DNA of 64,000 nt from assembly GCA_914767715.1 (NCBI GenBank), contig OU612069.1:14629387-14693386 (forward strand), read 5' to 3'. The notes under the pieces are model-generated. The model was not told the DNA's origin. It ran no database searches and saw only the letters and a program-made list of their open reading frames with translations. This document shows, one piece after another, positions 1-13,840 of the stretch (position 1 is the stretch's first letter; every line of letters begins with the position of its first letter). This DNA is from Membranipora membranacea. Lineage: Eukaryota > Bryozoa > Gymnolaemata > Cheilostomatida > Membraniporidae. The position numbers and the translations under genes are program-made.

Positions 1-84
1 CCATACAGAACTGGACTTTTTCTGTAATGGAGCACTTAGGAGTTAGTCAAGACAAATTTTAGGTCGTTTCAAAAAATTGTGAAG

Positions 85-975
85 TTCTGAATGGCACTAA
101 AAACCGTTGTTGGCAACAGGTGTTGTAAGACATGTTGTAGGACAGGTCTTTACAGCCTCTACAGCATTGAATTCTTAGATACAATACAGCATTGTTATAC
201 AGCCTATATCGTTAAAATTCTTTTGTGCCTTAAAGGCCAACCAAGGTTTCAAACAACTTCTCATTGACGGCCATTGATTAATAGCAGATTGCACCTTCTG
301 CATGGGGAAAAAGACAAAATATAATTCGAATGATTATCCAGCCAGAATTCTTGTGAAACATTTCTTCCATCAGGTACTCAAACTCAGCTAAATGAGAATA
401 CCACATAGCAGTTTCTTGTTTCTGTTAGTATTTAGCCTGTGCTCTATAATTATTACAGCAAAGTCTTGGAACCTCCCCTAAACTGAAGTGTAACCCAGCT
501 TAGAGTCAGCAACTACTTTGAGTTTTGCATCGCGTAATGCACAAAGCTGATGCTGCCCAGCACATTATTTGCTACCCATTAATGCATTGCTGCGAAACCT
601 TGGTTGCCCTTTAAGAGAAGTTGTACAAAATGTACCTGTGATGGATCAGACTAAGTACCTTATCTATGTCTTACATTGCAACATACGCTGCACCAACAAA
701 CTCTCTACTATGACTCTTTTCATAAAACTGGCTATTGCCACTACAGAACTGGACATTTTCAGTAATGATACATTTCTAATCCAACACACTCAGGTGTCCT
801 TAGTTGTGTGGCAGGTGTCATATGAGACATGTCTTACAGCACTCATTCGGCACTCATTCATCAACAACAAGGCCGGTTATGCTTTGAGTGCTGCAAGACA
901 TGTCCCATACACAAAGCACCTGTCTTACAACACCCGTTGCCAGTGAGGGCTTTTAGTGCCTAATCAGAATGGCAC
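85..975. mobile_element. Inverted-repeat element at the left edge
   Basis: GGCACTAAAAACCGTTGTTG ... GGTGTTGTAAGACA (91-135) recurs inverted at about 905-972 (GTCTTACAACACCCGTTGCC and TTTTAGTGCC). A related single end lies near 59770-59815 (CGTCTTACAACCCTGCCATT). The 125-codon plus frame inside shows no domain. Confidence 0.6.
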
Positions 976-3900
976 AAATCTCTGTTAAGAATGTGACCCA
1001 TTGGTTTTCAGGCTTGTTACTCGGGTAAGAGGTGTTTCACAACTAAACTTTATGTTGCAGTGTGTACCCTTTAATATATCACTGCAATACTTTATATAGA
1101 CTCACAATACAGTTAGCTAAAGTAAAATGCTAGCTAACTAACTGACAAACTTGACTCTAGGGCATATTTACCGCTCCTCTATGGTAGAATGCTATAAACT
1201 GAATCAGACATCTTGACTGGGGAATGAGCTGAGCACTGAGAAGGCCTACATCTAACTAATCTCTACATAACACTGACCTTAGCAGTCCTTGACTGCGGTT
1301 CAAAAGCCCTCTAGCGTAGAGATACTGGTCTTAAACCACAGCATCGTCACTGATCTTTGTAAATACGCTAGGTCTCCTGTCAATTTATGGCATATTTCCA
1401 TCCCATAATGGTAATAGATAGATTTTTTTCCAGCAGCAAATGCTGATTTGATAGCTCATTATCATAGAATTATGAAATACCAGAAAACTCTCATATATAA
1501 AAGAGAGAAATGATTCTTCTCATAGATCTTGCTTGGATGGAATACTCCCCAGTTACTGATTATGAACAACATACCGTTCATACATTGGGATGAGGTCCAG
1601 GTTTTGCTATCTCATGTGAGGTTGGTGCTAATCAAACTGGACTATTACTCTGATAATTCAAAGCCTTGTCACACATAGGGTTTTACTTTGAATAAAAATC
1701 AAGCATGACATGGTTAGGTAACATGTATTTGTATATTTTCCGTTACCCTCACATGATCAAAGTTGTGCCCTCTTCTATCGTGTCGGGACAACTTGCAGGG
1801 ATGACCTACATCAATAAGTGACCTATATCATTTATTCACTCATTATTTGTATTCATGGTCAACCATTTTTATACAAAATACTCAAATTTGTACAGGGTTA
1901 AGTTGAGGAGAGTGTTTATTCTATTCTGCGATGGAACCAGTAAGATAGAGAAAAACTGACATAGTAGTAATCATAGTATTTACATACCTATAGAAACAGA
2001 AATAAAAACTGTATTTAATAACACACATTTTACTGACAACTATTTCTGTTGACAAGCACACGATCAGGAAAGTAAAATTGACGGTAAGTTATTAAATAGA
2101 AACTACTATGTTATATTGGGATAGTAACATCAATCGAAAAGGTTATGAAATTTCGTTTTAATAAGGAGGGGATTGGGTGTGACCTCATCTTACAGTGATA
2201 TAGAGTTGTCCGACACTTATATTCAAAAGTTTCCAACTGCCAATTTCCTATAAATATGGCCTGGCTGCCCGCTATCTGAATGTGCTCGGATAGGACAATG
2301 GTGATTATTGGCAACAATAGATCGTCGTAAGAGATGGTGTTCATGTATTGAATGAAATATTGTACCCTGTTGACAAAACAAAAGTGCATGGTTAAAACAT
2401 ACTATGGATTTGATTTCAATGGTGAAATAAAAATCTCTTGCCATATTAAAAAACGCGATAACTATTTAAAATATTATCCCGGGAATTAGGAAGATAAACT
2501 TTATCGAGTTAAACATGAAACGAAATTATAATGTCGAATTGCAATGATCAATGTTTTGCGGATTGCTTAATCATAGTCACAAAAATTATATATTTAGATT
2601 TTATAATCACGACTTACAATTACTGGTGGGATAAGTGTCAAACCGAGCAATGGGGTGAGTTTGTACTCTAAAGGCACTCTTAAAATTCCTGATGCAACTG
2701 AAAACGAAAATAATAAGCAGTGACAATAACTGATTGTGATCGACGAGCAGAGCCTGACCTCGATGCCGCATTATAAGTGATTGAATAATCATATCGATAT
2801 GATTACTGATGATATACACTTGGAGATGAAGTGATCGGATCGAAGTGTAGTGTGGTATTTCTAGATCGATATTACTCAGGCAACATGTTGTAGATGGGCG
2901 TACGATGGATAAAACGTCTGTCATTACTGCTGAATTGCCACAGCGAGTTAAACACAATATTATTAATACCTAATTTAGTTCCCAAACTTTAAAACATTTA
3001 TAGTGCCAAAAACGATAAGAAAAATGAGTACAATTAAACTCACCACCATATCGAGAGGTGTCTAGCTTTAGTGTTCAGTGGTCGATGTCCATTATAAACT
3101 GTACAGAGTATTCATTGTGATGGTTGATTGAATACAATTACCATGTAGAATATGGTTAAATACAGATACACTGAGTCAGGATATTTTAGAGCGACATTAA
3201 AATAACCGTGCTGGCTGATGTAGACAGTTCGCCAGTCTTACACAAACTGAATTGACGGATGAGGCTAGCACAAATCTGATTGGCTGATTTGAGAAAAGAT
3301 AAGACAACTCTTTTAGATTAAAGATTTAGATTCAGATTAAACTTCCTAATACACTGAAATCTTCTCGAATTATTAAAAAATTAGTCGACGACTGTAGCTG
3401 CCTATAATTCCTTTTGCGTACCACAATTCTAACGTCAGAATATTCTCAGTGTAAAGGATGGGAGGTCATTGTATGCGTTACATATCACATGAATAAGGAA
3501 ATTTGCAAAATACTTCTTTGAAAGAGATTCTACGAGTTAAAGAGATTTAAAGATCCACCCTAAGACAAACACAAAACTTTGTTGGATTTGTCTCCCTTGG
3601 TGTGAATTATTAGGTTTTGTTTTCTTGTTAGAGATATAATAATGTTATTTTGGTTTTCTTTTGTTATATAATCCAATGAAAATTTATTGTCTGAGTAAAG
3701 TATAGATGTCAGATCATCTTTCCTTTACAAACTCAGAAATTGGCAGTAATTTATATTGCATCCTTTTTTTAGTATACTTTGGTTGTACCCCATCAGTTGC
3801 CATTGATAAAACAGATAAATCATGATTAATTGCTGTTTTTGCGAGCTGGTATAGAAGAAATACTGGCTAAACTACTACAAAGGAAAAACCAAAGAGTACT

Positions 3901-4739
3901 GGACATGTGGTCATATTAGTCTCTCTAACATTGTGATGAATTTAACTAATTAAATAGAACATACTAACATATATATATATAGTGATGAGCTTATGAATTT
4001 TCATTTTACCTAAAAGAGTATTGTATGTGACCTCGTCCGTGTAGAATCTTGCAGTGATGTGGAGTTGTCCAACACATCTATATTCAATAGTTCGCAACTG
4101 CCAATTTCTTATATATATCTCTCGCCTGCCAGCTGTCTGAAGTTCCTTTGAATCAATAAAAAAAAGTCAACCACAGTAGTTGCCTAGAATACCAATAGGT
4201 AACAAATATATTTTTACAGTTACATATTTCTATGAATTAGGTCATGACTTGTGCGGGAGCCGTTTAATATATTGAACGCCCAAACAAGGCACCATATTCA
4301 GAGAAATGGATGTTATCACATGTAGTGCTACTAACATTATTGCAAAAATTTTATGGTCTTAAATGAACTATCTCTGCTCAAATTTAAATGAGATACGCAA
4401 TTACGCACTAACAGCTATTTAATTCTCTGTCTACCACACTTTAATGGACAGTCTACTGATTTATGTACGCATTCCCTCATCAGACAAGCCAAGTAGAAGA
4501 AATAGCTGGAGGCTCATCTGATTAATGATCCAAACGTGGGCAGAGGAGTATGAATAGTTATTTCTCCTGGTGATGGATATCAGGATGAAGGGATGATTCA
4601 TAGCCACCTTTAATTGTGCACTGATTATCAGGGAATGTCTGCACAAAGAAAAAACAGCATTGCTGTGCAGATAAGTTTTTAGAGCTTTTATTGGAGAGGT
4701 ATGCACTCGAAGGTGTTAGTGTTCGAACAATTAACCTTT

Positions 4740-4842
4740 GAAAGCCCCCCGCCCCCCCCCCCCAGTAGGACTTAAACTGCGGCATCAATCATCGGGCAGT
4801 AAATGGCAAGTGTGCTTACCAATCACGCCATCTCACCTCAAT
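4740..4842 (-). mobile_element. Degenerate tRNA-derived SINE, family 2
   Basis: Same head and G-run arrangement as the copy at 38905-39055, more decayed. The plus-strand 60-codon ORF over it is a shadow. Confidence 0.58.
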
Positions 4843-5419
4843 TTTAATCAAATTTTAATTTCATTATCCCCGAGCAGGTGCTTGTCAACAGAAATAGTAT
4901 CAGTAAATTGTGTTTTTTGAATACAGATTCTATGTTTTATTTCTAATGGTATGTTGTTATTTGTTTACTACCCTGACAACTTTTCTACCTTATTGGTTCC
5001 ATCACAGAATAAAAAAAACACTCTCCTCAACTTGACCCAGTATCAAATGGAGTATTCAGTATAAAAATGGTGAACATAAATTAGAATTGAAGATAATTAA
5101 CGGCTATAATCATTCATTGATACGTGTAATCCCTGCAAGTTGTCACACCACGAAAGAAGAGGGCACAACTCTGATCATATGAGTTGGTTGGTTGGTTTTT
5201 TTTGTCACAAACATTAGGTATGCTGCGAGATTGAGTGTTAATACTGTTACATGAGTAAAAGAAAAAGAAATATAAAAAATGAGTGAAGTACTCTGACTTC
5301 TAGTGGATTAAAAAATATCTTGTAATATTGAAATCAAACCCCTGAGGAAGGAGTGTTTCCCCCAGGCAGTTCTGTATTTGAGGCTTCGATATCTGCCTGA
5401 GGGGAGTTACTGAAGAAAA

Positions 5420-5800
5420 TCGTTTAAAAAATTTTCATCGTCTTGTATAATCTGCATGACCAAGTTCTTAGTTCGTTTTGATTTGACAGAATCTAGGGCC
5501 CCAATACGGAGACCTAGTCTGTCACCCTGTTTAAAAAACTTCCTCAGCGCTTTCTTGTCTCGTGAATAGATACTAGTGAACTAAATAGGCAGGCAGTAGT
5601 TGAGAATGGATACAATAAAACTCTTGAATAACATGCAGGCTAAAGGCTTTGTACTCTGGTAATTAAAAGTTCTGATGACAAACATCCTCTGATTTGCTTT
5701 TGTTATAACATTATTGACATGATTTTCAAATCGTAATTTGTTATCAAAGAATACTCCCAAATATCTTACATTGTCACAAAAATCTATTTTACACCATTTA
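5420..5800 (-). pseudogene. LINE RT C-terminal remnant
   Basis: Minus strand: YLGVFFDNKLRFENHVNNVI, then TKANQRMFVIRTFNYQ, LFKSFIVSILNYC, a stop, then RDKKALRKFFKQGDRLGI. This is the region after the catalytic box of CR1/Jockey/RTE-type reverse transcriptases ('YLGV..D..L....HI......A......L'). Truncated at the 5' side. Confidence 0.82.
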
Positions 5801-6856
5801 ATTCTATAGTTGGACTGTGAGGTTTATGCCGTTTAGTTGAGAAAGCATCTGAAGGTTATGGAAAATATACAAATGACATTACCTAGCGATGTCACGCTTT
5901 GTTTTTATTTAGAAGTGGAAGTAAAGCCTTATGTGTGACGTGTATATAATATTCAGCTATTCACTTATGTTGGTGAGCAATCAAAACAGCATTTGCTACT
6001 GGGAAAAAAAAACATATCTACTACCATTTCGTTCTGGCATTATGCCATAAATTGATCAGGAGATCTAGCGTATTTACGTATGTTACGACACTGTGGTTTA
6101 ATAAGACCGGGATCTCTACACTGAAAGGCCCCTAACAATAGTTAGGGACTGCTATGGTCAGTGTGATGTAGAGATTAACTACATATAGGCCTTGATAGTG
6201 CTCAACCCGCTCCCCAGTCAAAATGTCGGATTCAGTCTACAGCATTTTACCATTGATGAGTAGTGAATATGAGCTAGAGTTGAGTTTGTTAGTTTGTTAG
6301 CTAGCACTTCACTTTAGCTTTCTATATTGGGAGTCTATATTGAGGATGTATAAATGTTTAGCTAGCCTTATATATAGCTGATGTAAACCAGATCTAAAGG
6401 TAAAGTTTCCCTCCTGTTAGTGCTCTCTTAACTGTATCACAACTTTAGTGAGACTTCATGTTAGAGGAGATGAACTTTCCATGATTAGTTATAGCCAGTC
6501 TTGTGCACTGGCTCACAAAAACAAAAACTCTAACGCTAACACTAGCGCTAACACTAACAATAAGATATATAATGGTGATTGTACAACAAGAAAGAAAGAG
6601 TTCGCAAGATACAATCCTGCCTATATCTTAATTTGTAACAGAACGATGTACTAATAACTAGTGCTCTAGTGTCAAAAATCATCATCAAAGTTGTATTAGA
6701 TCATTTAATAACAAGTTAGGACAATAGCATTATTCCATCTTCAACAACAAAAACGGACCTAGTAATTCATCCCGAGGGAGAAAAACCCGAAAAGGTTTTG
6801 TGGTGTTTGTCTAAACTTGTAGGATCTCTTTTAAAGAACTATCTTGCACGAAACCG

Positions 6857-7625
6857 AGGATTTCAATATTTTGCGATTTGAATGAGGCCAATAAGACCTT
6901 GAACTGGTTGAAGTTTAATAAAAATCCGACAGAGATTTAATTCTTTGATGCTGCCGTTTGGCATGTTTTTTTAGAGCAAAAATGACCCCAATTAAGACGG
7001 ACGCTGACGGAGAACGAAAAGCCGCAGAGCCAAACGGTTTACAGATTCGAGATCAGCAGGAGTTGCCCCTCCTTATGAAGTTAGTAAGAAGCAAATCTAT
7101 TTTTTGATCCGAGCAAAAAAAAAAGCATGATACCCACCCGTCGTATATTTGTGTGAATTTCAAGTCAGCGTTATGACTAACCTGTTAATCGGAGGATTCT
7201 TATAGTTTGCATTTTGAATGAGGCCAATAACAGCTTGAACTGGTTGCAGTTTGATAAAAATCCGACTGAGATTTAATTTTTTGATGCTGCCGTTTGGTAT
7301 GTTTTTTAAGAGCAAAAGTGACCCCCATGAAGACGGACGCTGACGGAGAACGAAAAGCTGCAGAGCCAAACGGTTTGCAGATTCGAGATTAGCAGGAGTT
7401 GCTCCTCCTTCTGAAGTTAGTAAGAAGCGAATCTATTTTTTGATCCGAGCGAAAAACAAACATGATACCCACCCTTGGTATTTTCTTTATCAATTTCAAG
7501 TCGGCGTTATGACTAACCTGTTAATCCGAGGATTCCAATATTTTGCAATTTGAATGAGGCCAATAAGACCTTGAACTGGTTGCAGTTTGATAAAAATCCG
7601 ACAGATATTTAATTTTTCGATGCTC
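6857..7625. repeat. Tandem repeat, ~335-bp unit, about 2.3 copies
   Basis: Units start near 6857, 7192 and 7528 at GAGGATT and share TTTGAATGAGGCCAATAA, TTGATGCTGCCGTTTGG and GACGGACGCTGACGGAGAAC. The third copy breaks off after about 95 bases. A minus ORF across the second copy is a by-product. Confidence 0.86.
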
Positions 7626-7639
7626 CATATTATGGCAGC

Positions 7640-8300
7640 AGTTTCTCAGAGAATGGTTTTTTGACCGTATAAAATCATGTTTATACCTCATCGCTCCAAA
7701 AATGATATGAGCTTAATTTTCAGGCAATCTGGAGTCCAACAGTATAAAAACTGGAGCTGTCAGACGATTCGATGCCTTGCTGCTGCTCAAAAGAAAATGT
7801 GGTTGTACATAAGATATTTTCCCCACTTTTTAACCGAGCACAAAAATGCCAACATCAGATTTATTGATCTAGAGATTTATTGATTTATTGTCATAGCGAT
7901 TATCCTTCTCTGATATAGAGAACACATTATGTGATGTAGTGCATGCTTCGGTAATTTAATCCAAAGTTATTGCTTCAAAAACTATATGGATATGTGGGAT
8001 AGTGTTAGAGTCCTTGGTTTATAAGATAGATGTCCGTGGATCAAATCCAGGTCTGGGCATGTTTTTTACCAACTTAATGCTTGGGACACGATAGGGTTGT
8101 TAGTGTTTTGAGAAATTTGCCGCTTCAAACCTTATACCAGCGTAGTCTACACGGCATGTCCAATGGCATCAAAATGATACACTCAGACAGGCAATGGCAT
8201 TGCTGCTGCTCAAAAGAAAATTTGGTTACACTGCAGCTTGCAAGTTTTAGCCACTCACAAATGTCAATGTTTGATTTATACAACCTCTGATTAGTTATAC
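7640..8300 (+). repeat. Pair of related sequences with tRNA-like pieces
   Basis: 7780-7870 and 8190-8285 share TTGCTGCTGCTCAAAAGAAA, TTTGGTT and TGTCAACATY. A weak tRNA-like stretch (GATCAAATCCAGGTC as B box) is at 7990-8065. Probably two decayed SINE copies. Confidence 0.45.
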
Positions 8301-8434
8301 CAATGAACTCCCTCTTCCTTGGTTATACTTGGTGCAGTATGTTATAGATGGAAGATGCATTACTACAGAGTTTGTACATCATTGCCAAGTTAATTCTGAT
8401 TAATTCTCAAATACATTTTATTGTTTGACACAGA

Positions 8435-8510
8435 TGTTGTGGATCAGTGGTAGCGTGCAGCAGGACAGTCATGAACAAGGTTGCTGGATTACATCCAGGC
8501 TAAAACTTTT
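8435..8510 (+). mobile_element. Degenerate tRNA-derived SINE head
   Basis: GTGGATCAGTGGTAGCGTGC resembles an A box and GGTTGCTGGATTACATCC a mutated B box, directly before the MITE at 8551. Confidence 0.5.
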
Positions 8511-8550
8511 TTAGAACACAGTTTACACTTAGGCCACGGAGTAAGGGTAG

Positions 8551-8660
8551 GGTTGGTACTAGACCAAGTTTGGTCCATTTGCCTGCATTCAGAGTTGCTC
8601 CCAGTTGAAGGTAGCAACTTGAATGCAGGCAATTGGATTAAACTTGATCTAGGTCGGTAC
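8551..8660. mobile_element. Short MITE, 9-bp target duplication, copy a
   Basis: TAGACCAAGTTTGGTCCATT...to...TTGGATTAAACTTGATCTA (8560-8651). Arms with TTGCCTGCATTC continue inward. Flanks are GGTTGGTAC and GGTCGGTAC. Non-coding. Confidence 0.82.
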
Positions 8661-8869
8661 TGTACTGTACTGTACGGTACTGTTGAACAATTATATACAA
8701 TGCTCCTGATCGAAAGGAAATGGGGTTATATTCTGCTGATTTACGCCACAAATTGTCCAGTTTTAGGTTCTAATTATTCACTCCGTGTAAAGCAGTTATG
8801 AGTGATATTGTTGTGATTGATACTTCCTATCTTTCTATACCATTATTCTAAGGTTTGAGATGACACAAA

Positions 8870-11850
8870 AGGCTTCAAAAGAGCCACTTACCACCATATC
8901 AAACAGTATTTATGTCGCCATGAAACCAAACATTTGCAATATCCTTCGGCCACCACAGAGGGAACAAACTTGTTCTAATAAATCCCTAGATATCTGTCTC
9001 AAACCTTATCTCTGGTGTCTCAAACCTTATTCCCTGGTGTTACGCCACCTTACTATGAGGTATATAGCTTTACTTATGACTTGATAGGCATTTAAATATT
9101 AATAATACATTTTTAAAAAATGTTAAGAAAAGTCAGAAATGTATATTTAATGGAGGTATATCTCTCTCTTCTTTAAATCTGATGTAAACTTTTAGGTTTC
9201 TCAATGAATTCTTCATCAGAGTTACCTCCCCTGTGTAAACCATTGCGTAAATTTGACAGGACAACTTTTCAACAGGTAGCCTACCTATGATTGTTAACAA
9301 AAAATGTTGAGTGCAATCTCCATATACCCCACCCTCCCTGATTACACAACTTGGCCGGCTATAAAGACGCACTCATGCTGTGACTGTGACAAGGCAGTTT
9401 TCATTCAATTGTTTTCCTTGATCTCATACTCTCTCCCACTTTATGCCATGAGGCTTCAACCAATAATACGAGCGCAATAAGTATCAGCTATACATACATA
9501 TCAGCTGCTGACATTAGGGTTTTTAATCACAATGTTAGATTTGCAATTCAAGCTCTAGTTTATCACATGACTTGTACTGCTCTCAGAAACCCTTTGCAAC
9601 ATGTACACTCATCATCAACTATACATCAAATTAAATTGGGATCGGCGTTACATTCGCTTCCAATGGGTTTATTGATACTGGAAAAGAGGTAGCACAACTC
9701 CTTGTTGTTTGCAATCTGCCAGACGGATTATATAATTCCTAGAGAGCTTAATAGAAAATACGAAATACAATATTATTATTACATGACTTTTGCAGGTTAC
9801 CAACGGTGCTGGAAATCATGCACTTTACTCTGCAACGGTTTGCAAGTGCAGGCCAGACCGTTCATAAACAATCTCACTCTAATGATTGTATGTTCGCAAT
9901 ATTTGCCATTTATGAAAATGACATGTTCTGTTGCCCTGTCCCCGTATCATATGCCCGGTCTGACTGTTGTACCGCCCTCGGCCTTAGTTGGGATATAAAT
10001 ATTGAAATTTTTATATGTTAATCATGTTGTATATAAACTGTTGTACGGACAGTTTGAGAGAACTCCGGAGTGTGCTGGTTAGTAATAACCATTTTAACTT
10101 GAGCAAATACACCGTTTTAATTTCTAGATCAAATACTTTTTATTTGGTAAATTTTTATGTGATAGGAATCTGTCGCATTTTATACAAATAATTAAACTGG
10201 AATCAGTTTCAAATTAACTTGAGCATTTAATCTAGTTAGGAGTATCAATAATAAGAATCATGTAAGAATAATCACCATCACTCATACTTGGCGCACCTTG
10301 CGCTGGCCGTGCTACTTGAATGAGGTTGGAGCGGTCCCACCATCACTTAGGGTGGCTGCTCACTACAATGGGTTGATTAGTTTTTTTTCCCTCAAATTTA
10401 TTTTTGGTTGTAATATTCTTTTGCATGTCAGGGAGATCATCTGCGGGTGATGGTTAACACAAATAAGAATGTATTCAATATATAATTATTCAGCTATGAA
10501 CATTTTTATCGATTCATGTTTATGTATTATAGAGCCGTGACATGAAAGCAGTAGTAGATTATATCTTTTTATGCAATATATTTGGCCTAATTTAACCATT
10601 CTTTTTAACGTGCTTTGGGTATCTCGTGCTGGCAAGGACCCTATATGCCCCTGGTAACCAGCTACCCATTTTCAAAGAGACAGAGGCAGATATCCATACT
10701 ACATGTGGAAACACAGAGGACTTATGGGTCATTGAGACCAGCCTGAGATGAATGGCTCTCAAAGACCGAATTAGAAAAACTTCCAACGCCAAGATTCAGA
10801 TCTGAATCATACGTTCACGAGTCCTTACTTTTACCATCGGACCGATCCTGACTCCAGCCAACTGTATCTGTAACATTATTTCTATCTTTGCCGGGTACAT
10901 CACTCACATAAGCCATATCCATCACTAGTATTAGTATAACAGGAGTATAATCTTCAGCCTCCACAAACTTATGATCACAGTTAGTTCGGTGTATTTTCAG
11001 ATTAACAGCAAAACTAAGCATATGGCATACAAATACTGATCAATACTGACTGATCCTCCCACCTTAGTTATTGAGAGTAGATAAAAAAGAACAGTGTGAT
11101 TCCATTAAAGAAACACTACTAGTAAAACCTGACTCCCTACATTGGGAAGTTGTCTGTTGTGATAAAAAGAAAGCGCAACTCTATATAATAAGTTGGAATA
11201 CTTTTATTATATCTGTAACATAGTGATAATCCACAAGCTATACAGACACATGAATCGTAATGCTAGTCTATGCATATTATATCCAGTTATTGGATTGATG
11301 CATTTTATGAAACAGTTGCTCATGAATTGTGACGAGTCTCTGTCCAGCAGTGCATCATTTTGTGAACCAATACCCAGATGATGGTAGAAACATTTATTTT
11401 GCAGAAATCTACAGGTTTTAGTGAGAGACACTGTATGGTAATTTGATTAAATTTTCGTTCCTCATTTTTATTATACCCTTAATATCTGTATTCGAGTTGA
11501 CAAAAATCAGTTGGTGAACTGCAGCAGGGAAAGGGATGAGGGTAGGGAAGGAGGAGGGCTGAGAGAAGTAGGGGCGAAGGCGCAGATAGGAGTAGGGAAG
11601 GAGGTTCGGAATGGAGTGGGTTAAGTGCTAAATATCAAGCGCTCATACTATTAGAATTTTAATTATGTGCTCAATGAGGATCTCACAATGGGATTTCCAG
11701 ATAGTATATTCCAATGGCAAGGCATGCCAGATCGCCTCGATTAATCATTTTTACCGAAATCAAAGCTCATGATTACTTGACCAGATTGTTTTGACTGCCG
11801 ACTGAATAGATTTTATAGGCATTCATCACTTGTCAACATTGATATAATTA
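8870..11850. other. Intergenic, nothing confidently recognised
   Basis: Several 60-100-codon frames without domains. A plus-strand stretch at 10608-10750 (GYLVLARTLYAPGNQLPIFK, then TCGNTEDLWVIETSLR) looks somewhat protein-like and may be an old element or exon. I cannot assign it. Confidence 0.4.
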
Positions 11851-12480
11851 ATGCATGACAGAAACTTTTAATCGAAAGTTGTGTAAAACAAATGCGTTTT
11901 TGTCAATCTTTTATTCAAAGCCACTCTTGGATTTAATAATATTCAGATTTCAAAAATTTAAACTCAAAGGTACAACCAAACTAACAGCTCCAGCGGTTTC
12001 TGAGTCACAAAATGGTGCTACACAAAATAAACAGAAAATATCTCGAAAAGCTATGGCTTGGTATGGAACAAATATATATCTAGCAAGCGCAAACAAGTTA
12101 TTAAATAATTATTAATCTTTCTACATTTTGGTACAAAACCAGTAAATACTGAAGCCTGGCTTATAAGTTTAGACAAAAAGAACATCAATAGTAAAAAATC
12201 ATGCTTTTTGTCATTTTGCACTCACAAGTTCACCCTGCATCATTGTGCTTAGAATAAACAAGGATAATCAACTTCAGGGCACTATTGGGTATTTTGGGAA
12301 ATTTTTTTATATTGAAGTTATTCAAATTATAAAATGTTTCATAAACTATGTATATATTTACGCAAGATAAAATTGGAAAGAAAGTCCGAAATAAAATCGA
12401 AACTAAACTCGGGAAAAAAAGGAAACAAAATCGGGAATATAATCAAAAATAAAATCGTGAATAAAATCGAGAAATCATAC
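11850..12480 (+). repeat. Duplicated block, copy 1
   Basis: Shares in order GTCAATCTTTTATTCAAAGC, AAATATMTAGCAAG, a CACTATTGGRTATTT segment and a terminal AAATAAAATCGG-type run with 13246-13840. It ends in about seven imperfect copies of a 12-14-bp AATAAAATCG repeat (12379-12475). Confidence 0.75.
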
Positions 12481-13245
12481 ACATAATCATAAAATAAGAC
12501 TGTACTTTGACCTCAGCCTACTTTGACATCGTGTCCCCAGCTGATTTGCAACCGGTCGTGAACAAGAGTAGCATCAAGCACTAAAACATGGAATAATATT
12601 GATTTATACAAAAATCCTTCACCGTCTTTATTGAGGGGCAGCCCCTATGAGTTGCCTCAGTTTACACTCGAAATAGCCAACACACAAACTTTGAGGGGAC
12701 TTTAGATATTATTACAGTGATTGAGATATACTAGCAGGGATACTTTCATCACCGAAAGCGGCATAGTTCAAAACATTGTGCAGTGGATATAAAAGATAAG
12801 TGAACAATTGATGGTTTCAAATAAATGCCAAAGCTTGCTTCTGAACTAGTTATCCCGTCATGCTGAAACAGGGCACAACTCCCGTATGTTTTCTACAATC
12901 CAAATTGAAATGCACAAAAAGCAGGCGAAAAGGAATATCTAATGACATCTCTGAGAGTCTCCAGTGTTTGACAGGTATCGTTATACCAAGCTGGCTATTG
13001 ATCTTTGGATTGGATTTTTAAGTTTGACAAAACAGACGCTACATCCACTAACCTACAGTTGGGATACTTTTCAAATGAATCACAGTACCACATTCCAATG
13101 AGAGAAAATACTAAATTGACCTGCATACAACCAGCCTTTTACCAAACTTAAATCTCATTACTTGTCCTCATTATTTTTGTGTTCATCACTCGTGACCATA
13201 TATAATACCATTCATCACTGGTGACTGGTACATAATATACATAAC
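12481..13245. other. Spacer between the duplicated blocks
   Basis: No gene or repeat recognised. Confidence 0.4.
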
Positions 13246-13840
13246 AGAAGGTTCGGAACCAAAGTTGTGTAAAGCAATTGCGATTTGGTCAATCTTTTAT
13301 TCAAAGCCATTCGTGATTTAAACATGCATATTTAAAAAAAAAAATTTTAGATTAAAACCAAACTTACAGTTTCGTAAGCACAGAATAGTGCTACAGAAAT
13401 AAAACAGACAATTACGTTAATGGAAGACCTGAGGATTGGTACGAAACACATAAATATCTAGCAAGTAAAAGTAGAGCAAAATTATCAAGTTACGCTTCAA
13501 ATCTACAAGTGGGTACAACATAAATAAATACAGAAACCAGACTGGATTCCTTTATCATCACTAAACTTTTTTGGGTTAGGCAAAGTTATAAGTTTCAAAA
13601 GTAAACATCACTTATAAGAAATCCTGCATTTTGAACTTCAAAACATTCACCCCAGCATCGTTCTATGCGAGTATAAAGAACAAATTACTAACTTTAGGAC
13701 ACTATTGGATATTTGTATAACATCTTTTTGGGAATTTCAGTTATTTCAATTAAAAAAAGTTAAATAAAACTAAGCATATATGTATATATATATAAAACAA
13801 AGTGAGCAATAAAATCGGAAATAAAATCAGGAAATCATGC
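13246..13840 (+). repeat. Duplicated block, copy 2
   Basis: Direct, diverged copy of 11850-12480. The AATAAAATCG run is reduced to two or three units, and a (TA)n stretch sits before it. Confidence 0.75.

Larger units (their letters stand above)
1090..6345. mobile_element. ~5.2-kb foldback arrangement
   Basis: 1090-1470 (TAGCTAAAGTAAAATGCTAG ... GGCATATTTCCATCC) recurs inverted at about 5980-6345. 1740-1930 (AAGTTGTGCCCTCTTCTATC, GATGGAACCAGTAAGATAG) recurs inverted at about 4980-5180. A direct repeat (GTGACCTCRTC ... AACTGCCAATTTC) pairs 2175-2290 with 4025-4145. A LINE piece interrupts the right arm. No transposase was identified between the arms; minus ORFs at 2111-2957 are unrecognised. 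Confidence 0.58.

Noticed and set aside
569-946. 125-codon plus-strand ORF
   Set aside because: Lies inside an inverted-repeat element and its C-terminus is the repeat itself; no recognisable domain.
2111-2957. Minus-strand ORFs inside the 5.2-kb foldback as a transposase
   Set aside because: No DDE, zinc-finger or other motif; amino-acid composition looks random.
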